This document shows positions 26,111 through 35,181 of a stretch of DNA of 36,403 nucleotides, one piece after another. This stretch comes from Saprospirales bacterium (lineage in GTDB: Bacteria > Bacteroidota > Bacteroidia > Chitinophagales > CAMDFR01). A model generated the notes under the pieces. It was not told the origin of the DNA. It ran no database searches and worked only from the letters and a program-made list of their open reading frames with translations. Where the stretch lies: contig CANHVE010000004.1 in NCBI GenBank assembly GCA_947464015.1, positions 1-36,403 of the forward strand. Reading direction: 5' to 3'. Numbering within the stretch: position 1 is the first letter of the stretch; each line of letters begins with the position of its first letter. The translations under genes and the position numbers were made by a program.

Positions 26111-27925
26111 TTATTTTTTTAAAAATTTTTCTTGAATCATGTCTAATTCAAATGTAATAAATGTAGGTGTGCCATTTGGAGTACTATAAGGATTTTCACA
26201 TTGAAAAAGTTCCTCTACAATCGTGTTCATTTCATCTGAAGACAGATTTTTACCTACTTTAATACAAGAGCTTTTAGCCAAACTTCTAGCGATATTATCT
26301 CGTGCATTTAACTTTTGAATACTTAAATTGTTTTTATATTGCTCTAATAATTCTTCAATCATTTTCTTTTCGTTCGATACTTGAATATCTACTGGTAAAC
26401 TATGAATCACAAAACTATTTCCTCCAAAATGTTGAATATCGAATCCGAGAGCATTGATATCAGGCAATATTTCTAATAAGATTGCGGCATCTTGTGCAGT
26501 GAATTCAATGTTTTGTGCAAACATTTTTTTCTGACTCATCGATTTGTTTTTAGCAATACTTTGAATATACTTTTCGTATAATATTCGTTCATGCGCTAAA
26601 CTCTGATCTAATAAAATAAATCCAGCTTTGGTTTGTGTAGCTATATAATGTGAATGGATTTGATAATGTTGATTACTCAGCGAAACAGCCGTATCTTGTT
26701 CTATTAGTGAAGCGTTTTCAGTAGCAGGTGTACTTGCATTTTGTGTGGCAGCTATCTTATATAATTCTTCCCAATTGCTTATATTCGAATTTTTAATAAA
26801 ATCTTTTCGGGCATTAAATGATTGGTTGGCACGTTCAACAATCACCTCATCACTTTCTTTTTTGGAAGCAGTTAAGCCAAACGCTTCCCAATTATTAATA
26901 TTAGCTTCTAACTCAAAATCTAAAGTAGGTGCAATGCTATATTGCGCTAATGAATGACGAATTCCAGCATTAACGAAAGTATATACCAATCGATCATCTT
27001 CAAATTTAATCTCTTGTTTGGTTGGATGCACGTTAATATCTATTAAAGCGGGCGCTATATCTATAAAAATACAATAAAAAGGAAATACATCCTTAGGTAT
27101 CATTTCGTCATATGCACGCATTACTGCATGATTTAAATACTGACTTTTTATAAATCGCTTATTGACAAAAATAAATTGTTCTCCCCTTGTTTTCTTTGTT
27201 AAATCAGGTTTTCCGGTAAAACCATACACCGTAATTTGATCTGATTTCTCTTCTAAAGGCACCAACTTACTATTGTAGTTTTCGCCAAAAATATTCACGA
27301 TTCGTTGACGAAGATTGCCACTATTCAAATGAAATATCTCATAATCATTATTGATAAAAGAAAAGGATATAGCAGGATGTGCTAATGCAATACGTTCAAA
27401 TTCATCGATGATATGTTTTAATTCAACCGCATTCGATTTTAAGAAGTTTCTTCTAGCGGGTACATTGTAAAATAAATTTTTAATCGTAAGCTGAGTGCCA
27501 GCCGCACATTCACAAAATGATTGATCAAGTATTTCACTACCTTCGATACTAATATGTATACCAACTGATGCATCATGTGTTTTGGTTTTCAACTCCACTT
27601 GTGCAATAGCTGCTATAGAAGCCATCGCTTCTCCTCTAAATCCCATTGTTTTGATGCTAAACAAATCATCTATATTTCGAATCTTGGAGGTTGCATGTTT
27701 TTCAAAACAAAGTCTTGCATCTGTTTCATTCATGCCAATACCATTATCAATAATTTGGATTAATGTTTTACCCGCTTCTTTAATAATGACTTTTATACTT
27801 GTTGCTCCCGCATCAATACTGTTTTCCATCAATTCCTTTACAGCACTAGCCGGACGTTGAATCACTTCTCCTGCCGCAATTTGATTTGATATATGGTCGG
27901 GTAATAATTTAATTATGCCACTCAT
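26111..27925 (-). CDS. mutL: DNA mismatch repair protein MutL
   Basis: 604 residues. The N-terminal GHKL ATPase is intact: ELMENSIDAGAT (31-42), DNGIGM (60-65), TMGFRGEAMASI (93-104) and the DINVHPTKQEIKFED segment (296-310). The C-terminal dimerisation domain follows a variable linker (about 335-420). The endonuclease motif DQHA(x)2E(x)4E reads DQSLAHERILYE (440-451), so the metal-binding His is Ser, and the C-terminal CPHGRP motif reads TPNGTP (582-587). The expected metal ligands are therefore lost. MutL couples MutS mismatch recognition to strand removal. It is second in an operon after the GT2 gene (7-base gap) and before two rhomboid genes. Confidence 0.96.
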   Translation of the reverse strand: MSGIIKLLPDHISNQIAAGEVIQRPASAVKELMENSIDAGATSIKVIIKEAGKTLIQIIDNGIGMNETDARLCFEKHATSKIRNIDDLFSIKTMGFRGEAMASIAAIAQVELKTKTHDASVGIHISIEGSEILDQSFCECAAGTQLTIKNLFYNVPARRNFLKSNAVELKHIIDEFERIALAHPAISFSFINNDYEIFHLNSGNLRQRIVNIFGENYNSKLVPLEEKSDQITVYGFTGKPDLTKKTRGEQFIFVNKRFIKSQYLNHAVMRAYDEMIPKDVFPFYCIFIDIAPALIDINVHPTKQEIKFEDDRLVYTFVNAGIRHSLAQYSIAPTLDFELEANINNWEAFGLTASKKESDEVIVERANQSFNARKDFIKNSNISNWEELYKIAATQNASTPATENASLIEQDTAVSLSNQHYQIHSHYIATQTKAGFILLDQSLAHERILYEKYIQSIAKNKSMSQKKMFAQNIEFTAQDAAILLEILPDINALGFDIQHFGGNSFVIHSLPVDIQVSNEKKMIEELLEQYKNNLSIQKLNARDNIARSLAKSSCIKVGKNLSSDEMNTIVEELFQCENPYSTPNGTPTFITFELDMIQEKFLKK

Positions 27926-27932
27926 GATTTAT

Positions 27933-28649
27933 TCAATTCCTATCAAAAATATTATATTTCAATATACAGTAAATGGCTCTTACACCATCCTTCCAATTTA
28001 TTTTTTTGCCCTCAGCATAGGTTCTTCCATAATATGAAATGCCTACTTCGTATATTCGTACACCTGGATATCTGCTCATTTTTGCAGTCACTTCAGGTTC
28101 GAAACCAAAACGTTTTTCTTTTAAGTGCAATGATTTCAATACTTCTGCTTTAAACATTTTATAACAGGTTTCCATATCTGTTAAGTTCAAATTGGTAAAT
28201 ATATTGCTTAAGTTAGTCAAAAATTTATTCCCTATAGAATGCCAGTAAAATAAGATTCTGTGTGGTTTCCCGCCCATAAATCTACTCCCATAAACCACAT
28301 CTGCAAAACCATCTAAAATAGGTTGTAATAATATCGAAAATTCATCTGGATTATATTCTAAATCGGCATCTTGAACTATAATATAATCGCCACTCGCTTC
28401 TCTAATACCCGAATGTAAAGCAGCTCCTTTGCCTTTATTTACTTCATGTTTCACATATTTAATAGCTACAGAAGGATGCTCTAGCTGAAAACCAAATACT
28501 TTTGACTCCGTTTGGTCTTTCGAACAATCATTTACTACAATGATTTCTTTCTCAATTCCTTGTTTTATATTGGTTTGAACCAGTTTGCTTAGTATAGTAT
28601 GAATGGTTTTTTCTTCATTATACGCTGGGACTATAATGCTTAACTTCAT
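27933..28649 (-). CDS. Family 2 glycosyltransferase (dolichol-/polyprenyl-phosphate mannose synthase-like)
   Basis: 238 residues, a soluble GT-A enzyme. N-terminal SIIVPAYNEEKTI, EIIVVNDCSKDQT, VNKGKGAALHSGI and the metal-binding DAD (94-96 in VQDADLEYNP) are standard for GT2, and VYGSRFMGG, METCYKMFKAEV and RFGFEPEVTAKM are close to the DPM1/polyprenyl-phosphate sugar transferase group. It probably loads a sugar onto a polyprenyl phosphate at the inner face of the membrane for later use by membrane GTs such as the GT39-like protein at the other end of the next gene group (inference). First gene of the run, just after a perfect promoter element. Confidence 0.9.
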   Translation of the reverse strand: MKLSIIVPAYNEEKTIHTILSKLVQTNIKQGIEKEIIVVNDCSKDQTESKVFGFQLEHPSVAIKYVKHEVNKGKGAALHSGIREASGDYIIVQDADLEYNPDEFSILLQPILDGFADVVYGSRFMGGKPHRILFYWHSIGNKFLTNLSNIFTNLNLTDMETCYKMFKAEVLKSLHLKEKRFGFEPEVTAKMSRYPGVRIYEVGISYYGRTYAEGKKINWKDGVRAIYCILKYNIFDRN

Positions 28650-28654
28650 ATCAA

Positions 28655-28662
28655 CAAAGGTA
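28655..28662 (-). promoter_or_regulatory. -7 promoter element of the GT2-mutL-rhomboid operon (leaderless)
   Basis: The minus strand reads TACCTTTG, a perfect TAnnTTTG match ending 5 bases before the GT2 ATG at 28649. Transcription would start at or beside the start codon. The rest of the 249-base divergent gap (28650-28898) holds no other gene; a plus-strand GAACTTTG at 28867-28874 (7 of 8) may serve the gene at 28899. Confidence 0.6.
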
Positions 28663-28898
28663 ATTCATTTCCCCATAAATTAACAGTCATAGCGCTAAAT
28701 AAGTAATAATTAACAATTTGTGAAATCTTTACAAGGAATGTATAAAAACGAACACTAGATGCGTTATCCATGAATCGCATGTAAAAATACTTTCTACTTA
28801 GCAAGCTTTGTTTTTTACACATTTACTATGTTATAAATCAATGTTTAATAAATGAAATAGATACATGAACTTTGTTAGAATAATTAGAATTAGGAAAT

Positions 28899-31832
28899 AT
28901 GTTGTTTTTGATCAAATCAAGTCTACTTAAATTAGCCGCAATAAGCTGTTTTATTCAGCCTATTGAGCCTTTAGTAAACCCAATGCCACCCAAAGTATAT
29001 GAAGAAAGTAATAAAACTACTTGGGTTAATAATCAATATAATAATTTAAACTTAGATGAAAAGATAGGTCAACTATTTATGATAGATGCCTATACAGTTG
29101 CTGATAAACAAAACAAACAAGCCGTTCAAGATTTAATCAATAATTATAAAATTGGAGGCATCATCTTTTTTAAAGGGAATGCACTCACTCAAGCTCAATG
29201 GACCAATGATTTTCAAAGAAGTTCGAAAGTGCCTTTACTTATTGGCATTGATGGAGAATGGGGCGTGAATATGCGAATAGAGAATACTATTCAATATCCT
29301 CATTGTCTAACACTAGGGGCTATTCGTAATAATCAGTTGGTATATGAAGCGGGTCGACAAATAGGACTTGAATGTAAGCGTATGGGGATTCACGTAAATT
29401 TTGCTCCTGATGTAGATGTCAATAATAATCCGCTCAATCCAGTAATCAATGATCGTTCTTTTGGGGAAGATAAATACAATGTAGCAATTAAAGGGATTAG
29501 CTTTATGCAGGGTATGCAATCAGCTGGGGTATTAGCTTGCGCGAAACATTTCCCCGGACATGGTGATGTAAGTGACGATTCGCACTTTTCATTACCAGTA
29601 ATCAATCATACCAAAGAACATTTGATGTCGCTCGAATTGTATCCTTTTCGTGCCATGATTAATAATGGAGTGAGTAGTGTAATGGCTGCACATCTGAATG
29701 TACCTGCCCTAGACAATACTGGTATACCAACTTCCTTGTCTGAAAAAGTCACCAAATTTTTATTGCGAGACACTTTTGGTTTTTCAGGATTGGTTTTTTC
29801 GGATGCATTAAATATGAAAGGAGTGAGTGCGAATTATACGAGTGGTCAACTAGAAGTAAAAGCATTTCAAGCCGGGAACGATGTATTATTATTTTCACAA
29901 AATGTGCCTTTAGCGATTGCAAAATTGAAAGAGGCAGTATTGAATGGTACAATCAGTGAAGCCGCTTTAGAACTAAGTGTAAAAAGAATTTTAGCAGCTA
30001 AGTATGATGCAGGTTTAAACGAATATACACCTATCGATTTAAATAATATTCAAGCTGACTTGAATTCTAATCAAGGTTTATTATTGAAACAACATTTATT
30101 CGAAAATGCAATTACGCTTGCCAAAAACAATAAGAATGAAATTCCATTTTTAGATTATAAAAACGAAAAATTTGCATTGCTCGAAATTGGTACAAATAAT
30201 TATAAAGACATGCAAACAATGCTTAATAATTATGCGGTGGTTGATTACTTTCATATGGATAAAGATGCAGATGCGAACGAGCGTGCAGCCATGTTAAGCA
30301 CTTTATCAAAGTATGATCATGTAATTGTTTCGATGCACGACATGAGTAGAAAAATTGCCATAAATTATGGTATTTATGATAATAGTATCGAATTTGTATA
30401 TAAGCTAGAAACCAATACACGTGTAACTTTATGTCTCTTTGGTTCGCCTTATAGTGTCAAAAAATTTGAACAAGTAAATACTATCGTAGTTGCTTATGAA
30501 GATAATGAATATGCTCAAAGAGCTTGTGCACAAGCCTTGTTTGGGGGTATTCCTATAATGGGTAAAATGCCTGTAAGTGCAGGTTTATCAGTGCCTGTGG
30601 GTTCTGGTGTAGTGATTGATACTACCTATCGACTCAAATATACCGTGCCAGAAGAGTTACAATTGAGTTCTGAAAGTTTTAATAAAATTGATCAAATTAT
30701 TCAAAATGCAATCAATAATGGAGCTACTCCTGGTGCACAAATTTTAGTAGCTAAAGCAGGTAAAGTGATTTATAATAAAGCCTTTGGTTTTGCTGATTAT
30801 AGCAAGACACAAGCTGTGAAAACTTCTGATTTGTATGATATCGCTTCTTGTACTAAAATATGTGCTACTACCATTGAAGCAATGAAATTATATGATGAAG
30901 GCAAGCTCGATTTAAATAAAAAAGTAACTGATTATTTAAGTTTATCTTCCAATGCTACGATTAAAAATATTGCCATCAAAGATTTGCTTTTGCATGAAGC
31001 TGGACTCACCCCATTTATTCCATTTTATAAAAAGACAATAGATGATCCAAATTTAAAAGCCTCTTTTTATCGAACGACACAAACAGTTGGTTTTACCAAT
31101 GCAGTAGCTAATAATATGTATATCGATAATAATTATGCAGAAACGATGTGGGATAATATTGAGCATGCCGAATTATCTGGAGTGCGAAAATTTGTTTACA
31201 GCGATTTGAGTATGTATATCACTCGACGAGTAGAAGATCAATTGACAGGAACGAGTATTGATAAATATATGTCGGATAATTTTTACAGCAAAATGGGTTT
31301 ACAACGAATTACTTATAACCCATTACAAAAAACAGCTCTTAAAAACATTATGCCTACTGAAAATGATCGCTTATTTAGAATGCAACAAATTAGAGGTTAT
31401 GTGCACGATCCAGGAGCAGCAATGATGGGAGGGGTTTCAGGACATGCAGGATTGTTTTCTAATGCCAGTGATATCGCTTCCTTAATGCAAATGTTATTGA
31501 ATGGAGGTAATTTTAATGGACAACATTTCTTATCAAAAAATACGATTGATTTTTTTACTAAAAAACAAAGTACTATCAGCAGAAGAGGTTATGGATTTGA
31601 TAAACCTGAACCCGACCCCAATAAAACCAATCCTTGTAGCGATTTGACTCCTATGTGTGTATATGGACATACAGGCTTTACAGGTACTTGTATTTGGGTG
31701 GATCCAGAAAATCAACTGATTTATATTTTCTTAAGCAATCGGGTTTGTCCGAATGCCGAAAACTGGAAATTAGTAAGTATGGGCGTTCGCTCTGATATTC
31801 AAAATGCTATTTATAAAGCGATAGGAAAATAG
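28899..31832 (+). CDS. GH3 (NagZ-like) / beta-lactamase-family serine hydrolase fusion
   Basis: 977 residues with two catalytic parts. The N-terminal export segment (about 1-25) is hydrophobic. Residues about 45-370 are a GH3 domain of the NagZ type: KHFPGHGD (216-223), the Asp-His dyad DSH (Asp227, His229) that replaces the usual acid in NagZ, and nucleophile Asp302 in FSDALNMKG. About 375-575 is the second GH3 (alpha/beta sandwich) domain. Residues about 590-977 form a class C beta-lactamase/DD-peptidase-like domain with Ser650-x-x-Lys653 (SCTK), Tyr767-Ser-Asp769 and His924-Thr-Gly926. It would remove GlcNAc from cell-wall or chitin fragments, and the second domain may cut a peptide or ester bond in the same molecule. 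This pairing is known in Bacteroidota; joint action on muropeptides is inference. Confidence 0.9.
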   Translation: MLFLIKSSLLKLAAISCFIQPIEPLVNPMPPKVYEESNKTTWVNNQYNNLNLDEKIGQLFMIDAYTVADKQNKQAVQDLINNYKIGGIIFFKGNALTQAQWTNDFQRSSKVPLLIGIDGEWGVNMRIENTIQYPHCLTLGAIRNNQLVYEAGRQIGLECKRMGIHVNFAPDVDVNNNPLNPVINDRSFGEDKYNVAIKGISFMQGMQSAGVLACAKHFPGHGDVSDDSHFSLPVINHTKEHLMSLELYPFRAMINNGVSSVMAAHLNVPALDNTGIPTSLSEKVTKFLLRDTFGFSGLVFSDALNMKGVSANYTSGQLEVKAFQAGNDVLLFSQNVPLAIAKLKEAVLNGTISEAALELSVKRILAAKYDAGLNEYTPIDLNNIQADLNSNQGLLLKQHLFENAITLAKNNKNEIPFLDYKNEKFALLEIGTNNYKDMQTMLNNYAVVDYFHMDKDADANERAAMLSTLSKYDHVIVSMHDMSRKIAINYGIYDNSIEFVYKLETNTRVTLCLFGSPYSVKKFEQVNTIVVAYEDNEYAQRACAQALFGGIPIMGKMPVSAGLSVPVGSGVVIDTTYRLKYTVPEELQLSSESFNKIDQIIQNAINNGATPGAQILVAKAGKVIYNKAFGFADYSKTQAVKTSDLYDIASCTKICATTIEAMKLYDEGKLDLNKKVTDYLSLSSNATIKNIAIKDLLLHEAGLTPFIPFYKKTIDDPNLKASFYRTTQTVGFTNAVANNMYIDNNYAETMWDNIEHAELSGVRKFVYSDLSMYITRRVEDQLTGTSIDKYMSDNFYSKMGLQRITYNPLQKTALKNIMPTENDRLFRMQQIRGYVHDPGAAMMGGVSGHAGLFSNASDIASLMQMLLNGGNFNGQHFLSKNTIDFFTKKQSTISRRGYGFDKPEPDPNKTNPCSDLTPMCVYGHTGFTGTCIWVDPENQLIYIFLSNRVCPNAENWKLVSMGVRSDIQNAIYKAIGK

Positions 31833-31994
31833 TTTAAAGTTCAAAGTTTTTAGTAAATAGTATTGCGTAAGGGAAATATCAATACAGTAAACATCAGAAT
31901 AAAATCTATAGAATTACCAAAATTTCCTAATATGTTTTATTAAGTGTATTTGCAATTATAGCCCATTTTTAGCAGATAGAAAGCTAGCATTGAG

Positions 31995-32002
31995 TATATT
32001 TG
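31995..32002 (+). promoter_or_regulatory. -7 promoter element of the PNGase F-like gene
   Basis: TATATTTG is a perfect TAnnTTTG match 19 bases before the ATG at 32022. The 189-base gap upstream shows nothing else except a short TTTAAAG/TTCAAAG doublet right after the previous stop codon. Confidence 0.55.
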
Positions 32003-32021
32003 TATTATTCAAAATTATTCA

Positions 32022-33662
32022 ATGAGAAAACTATTACTTGCATTACTTTGTATCTCTAATTTTTTATTTGCACAAAAAAACATTAGCGTTCAATATGAAC
32101 TATTTGAGAATAAACAATTAGTTCCTAATCGTTCCATTGTAGTAAATGCCGATAGAATGAATTGTAATATTATTAATTCATCAACCTCCGAACAGTTTTA
32201 TATCGATTATACGAATAAAGTAACCATTAAATCTGCTAGTTATGATGGGGTCAAGTATGCCGTTTATACACCTTTCGATTCATTGATAGCACCAGTTTAT
32301 AATAATGAACTAGATACTATTCTTGGTTACCATTGTAAAAAATGTACCTATACAATTTTTTCAAATAAATATGAAGTTTGGTATACTTCTGAACTTGGTC
32401 AAAATGCTTGTCCAGCTATAGCCTTTGCACCTCCCACAGGTACCGTACTTAAATATGTGATAAATGGTAATAGAATGGTGATTGCAAAAGCTATAAGCAA
32501 AGCAGATAAAATAGAAGCATTTAATGCTAGTGGAGTTGTTAATATTAATGAACCTAAATATGTGGCGGCACAGATTAAATCGAGATATACAACTATACAG
32601 GTATTTGATAAGGAGCAATTAAATTTTGATAATGCACTCAGCAAACCTGAATCATTTGTATCCAATACAACCTATCATTTATGTAATGGAAATATATTGC
32701 TTAAAAAAATCACTTTACCTCCCAATAGTTCACAAGGGATGTATTATATCAAACTTACCGATTGGTCGAATGGTGATGCTTATGATCGAGTAGGTTCGGT
32801 ATTTACGATACAAGCTGATAAAGAGACGAATTTATTAACTGCCTTACAAAAAGGAATTCAAGCATTACCTACTTTTATTGATAATCAGAATGAAGTATAT
32901 CAAGGAATCGTATGTACCAAAAACTATGCACCTTGTACAGAATTAATGCGCTTTTTTACGCCATTTGGTGTTGGATATTTTAATAATAAAAGAATCATTG
33001 ATGGTTATACTTGGAGCGATTCCGTAGTCTACAAACAAGAAGTAACATCCTTAATTCCTTCTAATCAAAAAGAAATATGGATAGGTGTTTATATAGGTAA
33101 TTATGATAAAGGTGGACATAAAGTTAGTTTAGAATTAGATTTTTATCCAGAACCTGATATGGATACCATTCATAAATTTATTGCCCCATTATTTAATACC
33201 GTAAATATTATGGAAGCCTGTGGTCAAAATTATGGTAGATTGTTTGAACATGATACATTAGAATTTGATGTCGATATTACAGATAGTTTACATGATGTAC
33301 AATTGCTTTTCACCACAACAGGACATGGTGGTTGGGGAGGAGGAGATGAATTTAATCCTAGATTAAATACAATTCTAATCGATAATAAACAAGTATTTGA
33401 AATTACACCTTGGAGAACAGATTGTGGAACGTATAGATTATCTAATCCATCTTCAGGTAATTTTCCAGATGGTCTTTCATCCAGTGATTTTAGTCGTTCT
33501 AATTGGTGCCCAGGAACATTAACACCTCCTTTTATGATTCCATTAAACAATTTAAATATCGGAACTCATCATTTTAAGTTGATTATTAAACAAGGTAAGA
33601 GTGAAGGTGGTGGTTTCAATCATTGGTGTACCTCTGGTGTACTTGTAGGCTTAAAAAATTAG
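32022..33662 (+). CDS. PNGase F-like protein with N-terminal GLPGLI-like domain
   Basis: 546 residues. Signal peptide (1-17, ends LFAQ). Residues about 20-160 resemble the GLPGLI family (DTILGYHCKKCTYTI, EVWYTSELGQ, APPTGTVLKY). Residues about 190-375 match the PNGase F N-terminal domain: DAYDRVGSVF (Asp255 lines up with catalytic Asp60) and RFFTPFGVGYF. Residues about 395-546 match its C-terminal domain: GWGGGDEFN (Glu443 lines up with Glu206), WRTDCGTYRL, NPSSGNFPDGLSSSD and NWCPGT. Alignments are by eye from remembered PNGase F sequence. PNGase F releases N-glycans from glycoproteins; here it could act outside the cell on host or self glycoproteins. The third PNGase F acid (Glu118) aligns with GGHKV, without an acidic residue. 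The next gene follows after 7 bases. Confidence 0.82.
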   Translation: MRKLLLALLCISNFLFAQKNISVQYELFENKQLVPNRSIVVNADRMNCNIINSSTSEQFYIDYTNKVTIKSASYDGVKYAVYTPFDSLIAPVYNNELDTILGYHCKKCTYTIFSNKYEVWYTSELGQNACPAIAFAPPTGTVLKYVINGNRMVIAKAISKADKIEAFNASGVVNINEPKYVAAQIKSRYTTIQVFDKEQLNFDNALSKPESFVSNTTYHLCNGNILLKKITLPPNSSQGMYYIKLTDWSNGDAYDRVGSVFTIQADKETNLLTALQKGIQALPTFIDNQNEVYQGIVCTKNYAPCTELMRFFTPFGVGYFNNKRIIDGYTWSDSVVYKQEVTSLIPSNQKEIWIGVYIGNYDKGGHKVSLELDFYPEPDMDTIHKFIAPLFNTVNIMEACGQNYGRLFEHDTLEFDVDITDSLHDVQLLFTTTGHGGWGGGDEFNPRLNTILIDNKQVFEITPWRTDCGTYRLSNPSSGNFPDGLSSSDFSRSNWCPGTLTPPFMIPLNNLNIGTHHFKLIIKQGKSEGGGFNHWCTSGVLVGLKN

Positions 33663-33669
33663 TTTACTA

Positions 33670-35181
33670 ATGATTTTAACTTTTATAAAAAATAATATAA
33701 GACCATTACTATTACTGATACTATTATCTGGCTTATGTTTTTTTTATAAAATCCCACAACATATTCAAGATCGTCCATATGGACAACATATTTGGCGTCA
33801 GTGTGATGGGGCAAGTTTTGCATGGACTTATACCCATGTAAGTATGAATTTTTTTGAACCAAGACTTATCAATGTATATAATGCAGATGCAAAAATGTGT
33901 CCCGAATTTCCTATTGTATATTATGTAGCTGCATGTTTAAATAAACTTTTTGGTTATCAAGAAGCCTATATTCGAATCATTCATTTAACATTTTTCTTTA
34001 TAGGCTTATTCGCCTTATCATCTATTGTTTTTCACTTAACCAAACATACTTTATTCTCCTTGATAATACCTTTATTATTATTTACAAGTACGATGTTTGT
34101 GTTTTATGGTCCCAATTTTTTACCTGATGTTGCAGCTATTTCCATGGGATTTGTAGGTGCTTATTTTTTGATGCAGTATAAAAAAACATACCTAAAAAGG
34201 GATGCGCTTTTCACAGTCATTGCTTTTGCATTATGTGGTTTACTCAAGCCTACTGCCCTGAATTTATTTTTTGCTTTAGCTATATTATGGACTTTCGAAC
34301 AAGTTTTTAATATTTCATTGAGTTCTAAAAAAAATATTTACCCGTTCAGATTTTTGGATTTTTTTTAGTGTCTTAGCTATTGTTTTTGCATGGTATATTT
34401 TTGCGATTAAATACAATAGTGATAATAAAAGTATTTATATGCAAGCCTTTATTATACCTATGTGGAAAGCATCGGAAGTGCCTATAACAAAAGCTTTTGA
34501 ACTTATTTGGCAAAACATATTAAACAATTATTCGGCTATATGCTTTTTTATATTGCCTTATTCTCACTTCTTATAAGCTGTTGTGCCATTAAAAAAGAAT
34601 CAAGATGGATAAGTTTATTTAGTTTCAGTATGTTTTTAGTACTAGGTATAAATTTGCTTTTTTTCTTTCATCAGATTTATCATCACGAATATTATCTGCT
34701 TGTGTTTTTCCCATTTGCTATCAGTTCTATTGTTTTAGCATTTTATTGGCTTAACCAGAGCGAATTCAAGTTTAGAAAACCTATTATTGTGCTAAGTCTA
34801 TTTTGCTTGATTATGATTGTAAATATGAATATGCATCAAACGAATCGTTATGTAGATAAATTGAAAAATCATTATCCATATGACGACTATTTTCAATCTT
34901 ATTATGGTGTCGATAAATTACTATCGCAATATGGAATTGATCCTAATGCACGTATTTGGTGTTGGGCAGATAACTCTTCTTCTATTTCGTTGTATTTAAT
35001 TGGACATAGAGGTTGGACTCAGTTTTATCATGCCGATGGCAGTTTAGCAGCTTGTAAAAAATATCAGATACAACATCTATTAATAAATACCGCCACAGAT
35101 AAGGACCAAGGAGAAATTCAATACTTGAAAAACGAGTTGGTTTTTGCTGAGAAAGGATTTGAATTATATAAAATTTATTAA
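33670..35181 (+). pseudogene. GT39/ArnT-like membrane glycosyltransferase split by two offsetting frameshifts
   Basis: Three overlapping readings together make one membrane protein of about 503 residues. Frame A, 33670-34365: DRPYGQHIWRQCDG and EFPIVYYVAACLNKLFGYQEAYIR are typical of Bacteroidota GT39-like transferases, followed by hydrophobic helices. It stops at 34366-34368. Frame B (one base later) is open from 34322 to 34573 and continues the protein (DFWIFFSVLAIVFAWYIFAIKYN ... in parts). Frame A resumes without an ATG from 34501 to 35181 with more helices (MLFYIALFSLLISC, HEYYLLVFFPFAI). The shifts probably lie in an A8 run (34327-34334; a T8 run at 34359-34366 is the alternative) and at a T6 run (34544-34549). 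One base gained and one lost leaves a total of 504 codons. It could be a decaying gene, a phase-variable gene or sequence error. It follows the PNGase F-like gene by 7 bases and meets murF in a TTAA double stop. Confidence 0.75.

Noticed and set aside
28759-28780. Imperfect inverted repeat (ATGCG...CGCAT) in the divergent gap as an operator
   Set aside because: Only five base pairs match on each side with a 12-base centre; too weak to claim.
31832-31850. TTTAAAG/TTCAAAG doublet after the GH3 fusion gene as a repeat family
   Set aside because: Only two imperfect copies are present; resembles common AT-rich intergenic sequence and no hairpin forms.
33230-33550. Minus-strand frame of 106 codons
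   Set aside because: Antisense to the well-conserved PNGase F C-terminal domain.
34507-35181. Separate gene for a 224-residue membrane protein
   Set aside because: It has only a TTG start, begins in mid-helix, and continues the upstream reading frames; it is the tail of the frameshifted GT39-like gene.
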